The position numbers and the translations under genes were made by a program. The notes under the pieces are model-generated. The model saw only the letters and a list, made by a program, of their open reading frames with translations. It was not told the origin of the DNA and searched no databases. Shown here in pieces: positions 56,562-64,000 of a stretch of 64,000 bases of DNA. Origin of the DNA: Blattamonas nauphoetae (lineage: Eukaryota; Preaxostyla; Oxymonadida). Numbering within the stretch: the first letter of the stretch is position 1; every line of letters begins with the position of its first letter. The DNA lies in assembly GCA_033064195.1 (NCBI GenBank), contig JARBJD010000276.1:1-64000 (forward strand), given 5' to 3'.

Positions 56562-58439
56562 ATGGACGTGATATCCTCACTCGCTAAATCTCTTCTTGAG
56601 ACAGTGTATGCACTTCATTATACTCATTTGAATCATATTCTTGACTTTAGAAAAACAATATTGACAACACAACAAGATCGAAGCGACACAAACGAGAAGA
56701 TTGATCGCGCTCAAGCGGAGTCATCTGCTGACGAAGATGATAAATCCAATCAAAATCTGGAGACCGAACCCGTCCCAGAGTGTCTCGAAGACACACCTCA
56801 ACGAGCATTTACGTTTGCCCAAGAATGTGGGCTCCTCCCACGCTCCACGACTTGCCCTGAATGCGGGAAAATACTCAGCAAGACGAAGAAAAACAGACCA
56901 AATTCCGAATCAAGAGTCTTTTCATGCGCAAATGGCCATCCTAAAGTTCGAGTCTCCGTAAGTGATCAAACCATACTTCAGAAATCAAAACTCCCACTCC
57001 GAACAATATTGAAAATATTCCGATCATTCTGGAAGAACGATTCGATTTCTGCCATGCAAGCCGATTGTGGAATAGCAAAAGAAGCAGCTACAAAGTGGAG
57101 AAGAATCTGCCGTCATGTGTGTTGTGTTGCCCTTCAGAAGAGAGAAACAAAGATCGGAGGACCTGGAAAGACAGTCGAAGTTGATGAAGCCCACATGATT
57201 CGATCGAAAGGAAGGCGTGGGAAGGGAAGAACAGGATACTGGATGGTGGGAGGATGCGAAGTTGGAAATCCATCAGCCTATTTTGTGGAGATGGTGGCTG
57301 CAAGAGATCGAGCGACACTTGAAGAAGTTTGCAATAGAAGAATCAAGAAAGGAACCGAAATCGTGACTGATATGTGGAAAGGATATGGATTTGCAGACAC
57401 GAAAAAGAAAAAGCACAAGACAGTCAATCATTCTCGGAATGAATGGGTTGGACCGGATGGAGCGACCACAAACCACATCGAAGCAAGGTGGAAGCATGTC
57501 AGAGCTTCACTCCCAAAGAATGGTGTCCCAAGGTGGTTCCATGAAGGATACATCCAAGCGGAACAACTGCGAAAGATGCCTTGGACATTTCAGGATTTTC
57601 TCCGAGAATGTGGATCCGTGACAAAAGATCAACTTGATCTCATGATGTCTTTCGAGGACGCTGAGAAACAGGCCACAATCAAACTGCTCTCTGTGGACAA
57701 TGATCGCAGAAAGAAGAATGCTGAACTGATCCAGAAATCAGACAAGGTAATCAGAAGCCATCACAACAGAAAACTCAAAGTGATCCAGAAGCAGCAATCT
57801 CTGGCTTCAATCCAACTGGACATCGTGAATGCTAAGCTGGCAAAGAAGGCAACACCAAAAGTCGTTCACGAGGTTCAACCACAACTCGATGAAGAATGGG
57901 GTCCAGATTCACCTCGCTTTCGTCCACCCATCCAAAAGACAAAACGGACCCATTCCACCAATCGTGATCCAGATTTCTACTATCCATCCATCTCAAAGAA
58001 GGAGAGACGCAAGACTGGATTGGTGCAGTCACTTCTTCAACAACTTCAAAAGAAATGGCCCCAGTTCAAGGTTGAAAATGTGGTTGGCGATGGGAATTGT
58101 GGATTCTATGCAGTTCAAAAATCCCTGACGCCAGAAGAACTGGAGGCTCATCCGGACTTGCGGGGAGAACTTGCCGAGTGGGAAAGAACCAACCCTCACT
58201 TCTTCGAGGAATTTGGTGACAATTTCGAAGAGGGTTCCTATCAGGCTCATCTGGATGTGATTGGAATTGATGGAAGATGGATCAGTGAACTGGACTTGGC
58301 AGGACTTTCTCACGTCCTATTACGACCAATCCAGTGCCACTATCTGACTAGTCAAAGTCAGACTTATGGTCCGGATCATCCAGGAGCCACAATCCACGTT
58401 GGCTACATCAACAACAACCACTTTGTGGCGATGCTGTAA
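56562..58439 (+). CDS. ISXO2-like (Merlin) transposase fused to an OTU-type cysteine protease domain, 625 aa
   Basis: The transposase of the surrounding element. A zinc-ribbon-like segment (C98, C101, C122, H126; CPECGK ... CANGH) precedes a helical domain. A DDE catalytic core follows with D208 (VEVDEA), D270 (IVTDMWKGYG) and E307 (TNHIEARWKH), the pattern of ISXO2/IS1595-type enzymes. A charged coiled-coil linker (about 360-430) leads to a C-terminal OTU-like domain with VVGDGNCGFYAV (D510, C513) and a terminal histidine motif, HVGYINNNHFVAML (H620). OTU domains normally cleave ubiquitin. The residues for both activities appear intact. Start at the first ATG, 480 bases from the left end. 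No introns needed. Codon use and GC are like the host. Confidence 0.88.
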   Translation: MDVISSLAKSLLETVYALHYTHLNHILDFRKTILTTQQDRSDTNEKIDRAQAESSADEDDKSNQNLETEPVPECLEDTPQRAFTFAQECGLLPRSTTCPECGKILSKTKKNRPNSESRVFSCANGHPKVRVSVSDQTILQKSKLPLRTILKIFRSFWKNDSISAMQADCGIAKEAATKWRRICRHVCCVALQKRETKIGGPGKTVEVDEAHMIRSKGRRGKGRTGYWMVGGCEVGNPSAYFVEMVAARDRATLEEVCNRRIKKGTEIVTDMWKGYGFADTKKKKHKTVNHSRNEWVGPDGATTNHIEARWKHVRASLPKNGVPRWFHEGYIQAEQLRKMPWTFQDFLRECGSVTKDQLDLMMSFEDAEKQATIKLLSVDNDRRKKNAELIQKSDKVIRSHHNRKLKVIQKQQSLASIQLDIVNAKLAKKATPKVVHEVQPQLDEEWGPDSPRFRPPIQKTKRTHSTNRDPDFYYPSISKKERRKTGLVQSLLQQLQKKWPQFKVENVVGDGNCGFYAVQKSLTPEELEAHPDLRGELAEWERTNPHFFEEFGDNFEEGSYQAHLDVIGIDGRWISELDLAGLSHVLLRPIQCHYLTSQSQTYGPDHPGATIHVGYINNNHFVAML

Positions 58440-58536
58440 AAACCATTCACCTTCACTCCACATTCATTCGCTTCTCTCTCTCTTTTTGGAAAAGTGTGGG
58501 TTCAATTCACGGGTTCAATCTGAAATAAAGTGGATA

Positions 58537-59640
58537 CAGTCTGAATAGTTCAAAGTCGAACATAAATAATTCAAAGTCGAAGACAATAATTCAAAGTCGA
58601 AGAAAATAATTCAAAGTCGAAGAAAATAATTCAAAGTCGAAATGAAATAATTCAAAGTCGAAGTAAATAATTCAAAGTCGAAGTGAAATAATTCAAAGTC
58701 GAAGTGAAATAATTCAAAGTCGAAGTGAAATAATTCAAAGTCGAAGTGAAATAATTCAAAGTCGAAAAACAATTATTTGCCGTTAGCCTTCGAAAGCAGC
58801 ACACAATTTCCTCTATTTCTCCTGTGACCTTTTCGTACCCATGTGCTTTATCGGGTGAATACGTTTTTCAGGATTTAAAACAATGCATTCATGCTTTCTG
58901 AAGTGATTTTGAGCTTTTTAGATGAAAACAGTAACTTCATTGGTCTGAGAAAAAACAGCCTGTGACACGCAAAAGAGAGTAGGATTGAACTAACGTTTGA
59001 GAGGCGTGAAGGAGTCATCGGTGTGACTAAATATGGAAACTCTGGGCCGAGTTCAACTTGTGCAGGATCTGATTTGTTAGTTTTTCTGGGCTTAGACGAA
59101 GAATTGCTGGGAAATGAGCTCTAAAAAGTGAACTATGGCCGAGAAAGTGTTGAATACTGTCGGATGATACTTAACTAGCCACCATTCTGATCATTGATTC
59201 TGTGTTTGTGATCATGAAAGAGTGGTGTGTGAGGTTCACTAAAACAAATTGGTCCAAAAATTTGGTCCTTCGACTTTGAATTATTTCACTTCGACTTTGA
59301 ATTATTTCACTTCGACTTTGAATTATTTTCTTCGACTTTGAATTATTTCACTTCGACTTTGAATTATTTAATTCGACTTTGAATTATTTCATTTCGACTT
59401 TGAATTATTTGCTTCGACTTTGAATTATTTTCTTCGACTTTGAATTATTTAATTCGACTTTGAATTATTTCACTTCGACTTTGAATTATTTTCTTCGACT
59501 TTGAATTATTTCACTTCGACTTTGAATTATTTACTTCGACTTTGAATTATTTCATTTCGACTTTGAATTATTTTCTTCGACTTTGAATTATTTTCTTCGA
59601 CTTTGAATTATTTATGTTCGACTTTGAACTATTCAGACTG
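58537..59640. mobile_element. Mariner-type foldback MITE with satellite-like arms, nested in the Merlin element
   Basis: 1104 bp with ends CAGTCTGAATAGTTC and its reverse complement, flanked by TA on both sides (58535-58536, 59641-59642). Each arm is a tandem array of an 18-20 bp unit, AATAATTCAAAGTCGAAG(TGA): about 11 copies on the left (58548-58770) and about 18 inverted copies on the right (59270-59640). The centre (about 58770-59270) is non-coding. It lies 98 bases after the transposase stop. Confidence 0.88.
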
Positions 59641-59811
59641 TAAATGCGATCGTTCACTATTCCCAGCTCAAAGAAGTGCTTTTCCAACAGTCCACAACCA
59701 GTGACATACATTCCGAACTTTTTCCATACATACCGAACTTGGGCATACATTCCGAACCTGAGACATACATACCGAACTTGGGCATACATACCGAACCCAT
59801 GCCAAGTTTTT

Positions 59812-60786
59812 TTGAAGGAGTGTGGAAGAGAGAACAAGTGAGAGAGACAATTTAAGCGAGTTGAAGTGTTGAATCCCTTCAATAAACAATCAAAGTGCGC
59901 ACATGCAACCTGCTCCGACATTGCTAGTTGCCCGATTCTCTCCACGTCTCGCTTTCCAGCTTCAATTCATTCTCTCGGAGCAGAATATTTTTGTGTTTCT
60001 GTTGACCCTGTTTAAAGCTCTGCCGCTTCGTTCAACTTCCCACCATTTCCACGAAAGAATCAGTCTGATCATCTATAATCTCCATCCATCTTCGGAAATT
60101 GCCCTTCCGAAGAATCTACGATGGAATGGGATTGAGTCGTTCTGATCCAGTCCCATCGTTGCATCTGACTGGTTCGTCGAGTGGAATCCGCAGGGTTCTG
60201 AGTGGTCTGACCATTTTAGGCAAAGCTGAGTACAATTGTCCTCACCCGACCACTTTGGGGGTGAGGACAATTTGCCTAATCAGCCACTTCGAATCGACTC
60301 TTCTGGTGATGTCCCCTTCTCGTTCTTTTCACATATTTCGGAAATAATTCAATTATTATTCATTATTTTTCACTTTCACACTTCAAAATGTCTCGATTTA
60401 GTGTCACAAACTATTTTTGACCTGCAGATTAAACTCTGAAAGGGTCAGATCAATCTCCGAAATTTACAATCTCATTTCTTTGGACTTGTTTCTGTGAAAT
60501 GGATTTCATGTGACGATTTTTTCGATCTTTTCAGGTGAATAGAGGTAATTCAGATTACGATGGTGATGGAGACAACCAAAACAGAACTTGTCCACTTTTT
60601 TTCACTCTATGGACAATTAATTCTCATTTCAAGAATTTATGGATAATATGATAGTTATATGAAGAAGTATTGTGAAATGAAAGGAAATTATAAAGCAGGA
60701 ATTTGGTGAGGTCAAAAAAGCGTGGGATCAGTGGGATCAAATCAGAACCCTGGGAATCCGATTGATTTGGCTGAACAGCGACGACG
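59812..60786. other. Intergenic between the Merlin element and paralog C
   Basis: Continuation of the DNA upstream of paralog B. AT-rich from 60340. One long hairpin (60216-60279) is listed separately. No gene recognised; the short frames are not protein-like. Confidence 0.45.
60216..60279. repeat. Hairpin: 21-bp inverted repeat with 11-nt bulge
   Basis: TTAGGCAAA - 11 nt - TTGTCCTCACCC on the left pairs with GGGTGAGGACAATTTGCCTAA on the right, with a loop of about 11 bases. It may be a structured RNA or the remnant of a small foldback element. Confidence 0.5.
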
Positions 60787-63700
60787 TCAGAAGAAGGAGG
60801 AGAAGTCGAATTGACGGGTCTGCGTGCTCTGCTCCACTCGTCGTATTGTCCTGAGCAGAGTCCCAATCAGAGCCACTCCGTTTTCGAAGTCCTCCAAAAA
60901 CGATGACGAAGACACCGACACAACCACAACATCCAACACTCCACGCCGCACCAACTCCATCCGAACAGCATCCGAACTCACTCGCACAAACCGAGTCATC
61001 AACTCCAATTCAACTGACACGAGCGATGGCGATGGCTCTCTGAGAAAGAGTGAGAGAGAGAATAACACACAAGAGCAACTTTGACCAGACTTGAAGTCGA
61101 TCTGAGTGACTGAATATCCACTTCGCAAACCCTGTGAAATGATAAACAATACTACAAGGACACACCGGGACTGGCAACATCTTTCACTCTTTTCGATTCA
61201 TGCAAGATGAGAGCTCCGACGAAATCTTGTTGAAACAGGTTCGAATCTGATACCATGAAGTCACTGGCTGTGAGGGAGATTCCGTTGATGGACGATCTGA
61301 TTGAGAGCAGAGGAGTATCGAACGAGGTCGGAATGCTCGGCCAGTGCAAGTCCAGCACAATCTGAAGTACATCGAGGTTGTCTTCATCAAGTGGTGCGCT
61401 GTGGTGTCTGATTGTCGAGAACTCCCTGAAGATCATCGCGAAACTCTTGCACTCTCCAAACGGGGCACAGGACGGGAGAACAAGTCTGAGAAATGTTCGC
61501 AAAAACGGAAACAATTCTCCATCCGAATGGACGTTGCAGATTGGCAGAGCAAAGAATTGGACAGCGAGTGGAGGAGGAGAATGTAAAAAGAGCATGCGAA
61601 TGCCGACAGCATCATGAACGATGGTGGACATAAACATGCCAAGAACGACCCCCGTGAAATCATAGAGACGAACTTCTTTGTGAAGAGGAAGGATGCCTCG
61701 GAAGAAAAGTGAATGGAGGCCAAACAAATGGAATAACAAGAAGCCTGGCGATTGAATCGGAGGAGAGAAATGACCAAAGTCGAAGAAGGAGTGTGGTGAT
61801 GAACGTACGACTCGCTCGCACAGCAGCTCCATCAAGAAGCCTTGCTGTCTGCGGGGATGGTAGTTGAACGAGGTGTGGTTGAAGAGGAAGGAAGGATGGA
61901 ATCCGACGAAGGCAGAATTTAATCTGATGAAAGATGAAGGCACTCCAAATGACGTTTCATCGCAGATTGACTGGATGATTGGGTCGGGAAGGGTCTTTCC
62001 GAAGAAGAACGACATGATCAGAGAGTACTCGAAAAGTGATTGGTGATAGGCCAGATCCTTCCGTTGCGTCAGTTCAGTGATAATCTCGACAATTCTGGTG
62101 AGAGCGTGTTGGTGAGTGTCAAATTCAACAAAAATGGATTCTGTGAGTTTTGGGGAGATCTTTCGGAGACGGTGGAAGTTGACGATGAGGAACTGAACAC
62201 TCATCTGAAGGAGCTTGAAGATCATGTTTTTGTGATGGATCAATCCATCCCAATCAAAGTTGCGGAGAGAATTGTCGATGGTTTCGGGAGTGTCGGACAT
62301 GTGCCGCTGTAAAAAGCAGGACACAAACATGAGGACGAATTGAGATGGGATCGACCCTTCACGGAAAGCGTGTCGGAGAGAGAACATCAGTTTCCGATGA
62401 ATCTCTCCAAACTCGAGATCGTTAATGAGGTGGGTGAGAAGCGAGAAGACAGCATTTGGGTGATTCTAAATGAAATGTTACTTTACACTATGGTGCGTTA
62501 CAAAAAATTAAAAATTGCACAATTTGCATTCATCTGCTTTCAGGACTGAAAAGTGCTAAATTTTGTAGATTTTGCTTTGATCGCGTTCGATTGAGCTCTT
62601 ATAGGATCTGGACATTTTATCACTTTTTTTTCTTCACAACGTTTCAGAAATCAAAGAGGTGGTGGTAAACGACATAAAAAAACGGATTTGTGAGAGAAAT
62701 GCGAATTGAAAACATATATCATCCAAAAAACCGTGAAAAGCTTATTTTGGATATCTCACTTCAAACATAAAAGATCTCTATGAAATTTCTGGTGTGTGTC
62801 AGAATGGCGTGTTTGTGACGTGGAAATGAAGGAACGACACTTTTAATGGTTTGCTACAGAGGAGGGAGGCAGATCAGAAAACGCAAGTTCACTGTGAGAA
62901 GAGAAGAACGAGACTACCAGATCTGAATGATACAGCTGAAGGAAAAGAGATGAAAAAACTCGAAATCACAATAAAACATAGAGATGTCAAGTGTCATTGA
63001 TAGATCTGAGTTGAAATAAAACGGACTTGGAAAGCGAAGATGAGAATATATACACTGTTCAAACGATGGAGGTCAGCTTCAAATGATGTGTTAGAACGAG
63101 GTACTTGCACAATTTTGGGGGAACGTGTTAGTTTGAGCGAAGAAGGATCGCTGAAAGAAGAAATCAGACGGAAAAGATTGGATGAAGAGTCAGAAAAATG
63201 GAAAACACCTTAATCATGTCGAATGAAGGAGAATATGAGCGCTCTGAAAATTGTATTGAGTTTCTGCTCATATGACAGAAGAAAATACGCGGGTAACAAT
63301 TCATTTAGAATCACCCATTTTGGAGAGAAATGTTCTGACTCTCCAGAAGCCCAGTCAACCCTTCCACGAACTGTTCCAGGTTGGGGATACATTGTTTGGG
63401 ATGGATCATTTCGCAAAGGCGATGACATCTGAGAATTGAGCGAATGAGGGTTGTTTCGTCTTCTTCGTCGAAGATGTGTGGAGAGAAGGTCTCGTTCAGA
63501 TCGATTGGTTCATGTGCGATCGGCGAGAAATCAGGTTCCTCACGAAGAAGGAATGGTGGGGGAGGGTCCTGGACCGAAGGTTGTGAACGAGGAGCAGTGA
63601 TGAGTGAGTGGAGGACAGTCAGGGTTTGGAGTGTCTCTTGTTTCGAATGAAGTGAAGAAAAAGGAGAATTGGAGGAAGGGTGGGTGGAGAGGGACACATC

Positions 63701-63995
63701 CGATCGTTCCGATTGATCATCCAGCTCTGACAGGTTTGTGGTTGGATCAGAGAGAAGTGCAGTGTTGAGCGAGAAGGACGATTGGATGGCGAGTGACGGT
63801 TCAGTTGTGCTCCAATCAAGAGATGGTTCGGAAGACGAGATAATGGTGGGAGTTGGTGAGAGCTGGTTTGAAGGAAGAGAAAGTTGAGCGATGTTCTGGA
63901 ACTTCGATTGGAGACGAAGGAGAGCTGGCTTGAAGCATGGCATTCGGAGGAATGAGAAGTCGCTCTGAAGAAATGAAGGAGAACAAAACACAAAC
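60787..63995 (-). pseudogene. Paralog C: third family member, split by an 859-bp transposon; 5' end outside window
   Basis: The family motifs are present: SDFSFLRMPCFKPALLRLQS at the start of the long exon (A has SDLSFLQSRCLRATLLSLQT) and SSDAVRMELVRRGVLDVVVV near the end. The acceptor at 63965 ends a 31-nt intron (63965-63995) at the same place as in A and B. The long exon runs from 63964 to 61166 but is interrupted at 62458-63316. Without the insert and one copy of its target duplication the exon is 1936 bases. Introns at 61132-61165 (34 nt) and 61040-61070 (31 nt) then lead to exons of 61 and 253 bases. The total, 2250 bases, is exactly 750 codons. The coding sequence thus shows no other damage in this window. 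Confidence 0.72.
62458..63316. mobile_element. 859-bp non-autonomous DNA transposon inserted in an exon of paralog C
   Basis: Terminal inverted repeats GGGTGATTCTAAATGAA(A/T)TGTTAC (23 of 24 bases match), flanked by a 4-bp duplication, ATTT (62454-62457, 63317-63320). The interior is AT-rich with no coding potential. The superfamily is uncertain; the GGG ends recall piggyBac or Harbinger, but neither a TTAA nor a 3-bp TWA duplication is present. Confidence 0.85.
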
Positions 63996-64000
63996 GAACA

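Larger units (their letters stand above)
56082..59803 (+). mobile_element. Merlin-type DNA transposon, 3.7 kb, apparently complete
   Basis: The ends are inverted repeats: left GGCATGGGTTCGGAACGTAT, right (reversed) GGCATGGGTTCGGTATGTAT, continuing for about 40 bases. The flanks carry the 8-bp duplication AAGTTTTT (56074-56081, 59804-59811). Subterminal copies of CATACATACCGAACTTGGG lie at 59700-59803, with diverged copies at 56082-56125. It encodes one intact transposase (56562-58439) and contains a nested mariner-type MITE (58537-59640). 8-bp duplications and GG ends fit the Merlin/IS1016 superfamily, as does the ISXO2-like transposase. The right flank (TTGAAGGAGTGTGGAAGAG) corresponds to an unoccupied site at about 50548. 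Confidence 0.9.

Noticed and set aside
58548-59640. Regularly spaced repeats resembling a CRISPR array
   Set aside because: Units are only 18-20 bp with 0-4 bp between them, there are no spacers, the two arrays are inverted to each other, and the host is eukaryotic. They are arms of a MITE.
59568-59945. 125-codon minus-strand frame
   Set aside because: It crosses the MITE tandem repeat, the Merlin end and flanking DNA; it exists only because of the repeats.
62458-63316. The insert in paralog C as an ordinary or transposon-derived intron
   Set aside because: The GT and AG available in its terminal repeats would leave 14 extra bases and break the frame. The ATTT duplication and inverted ends fit a transposon better. 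RNA data could still revive this.

Overview
The window is eukaryotic DNA with a standard genetic code, GT-AG introns mostly 30-90 nt long, and intron-poor genes crowded among transposons. The gene set (a TmcB-like multipass membrane protein, beta-helix receptors with vestigial kinase domains, a paralogous family resembling alpha-solenoid proteins, abundant Polintons) suggests a metamonad flagellate of the oxymonad/Preaxostyla type, such as Blattamonas. This is an inference from family content; there is no rRNA marker.

Region 1 (1-14981) is the right part of a Polinton/Maverick. It holds capsid-type genes (broken), a packaging ATPase, a retroviral-type integrase and a protein-primed DNA polymerase B with OTU-like and HNH-like extra segments. 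Ten minus-strand gene starts carry the same AT-rich motif just before the ATG. Its right terminus lies inside the terminal repeat of an older element.

Region 2 (14982-21994) is that older element (846-bp family, intact copy at 51049-51894). It was split by a 934-bp element and by a 5.25-kb element that carries a decayed TmcB-like gene. Both insertions have 8-bp target duplications. Decayed sequence follows to 23786.

Region 3 (23787-45960) holds four host genes: an intact TmcB-like gene, a pseudokinase with ubiquitin-like C-terminal repeats, and a divergent pair of large right-handed beta-helix-like receptors with one membrane segment and only a kinase C-lobe.

Region 4 (46803-64000) holds three minus-strand paralogs (A, B, C) with very short introns at conserved positions. 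A looks whole. B carries one in-frame TGA and a 34-nt duplication over a splice acceptor. C is split by an 859-bp transposon whose removal restores the frame. Between them lie a tRNA-like gene, an 846-bp inverted-repeat element, and a 3.7-kb Merlin-type transposon. The Merlin transposase is fused to an OTU-type cysteine protease domain, and the element contains a mariner-type MITE made of satellite-like repeats.

The most novel points are the transposase-OTU fusion, the ubiquitin-like pseudokinase, the 30-35 nt introns, the uniform Polinton start motif, and the layered transposon history with matching target duplications.
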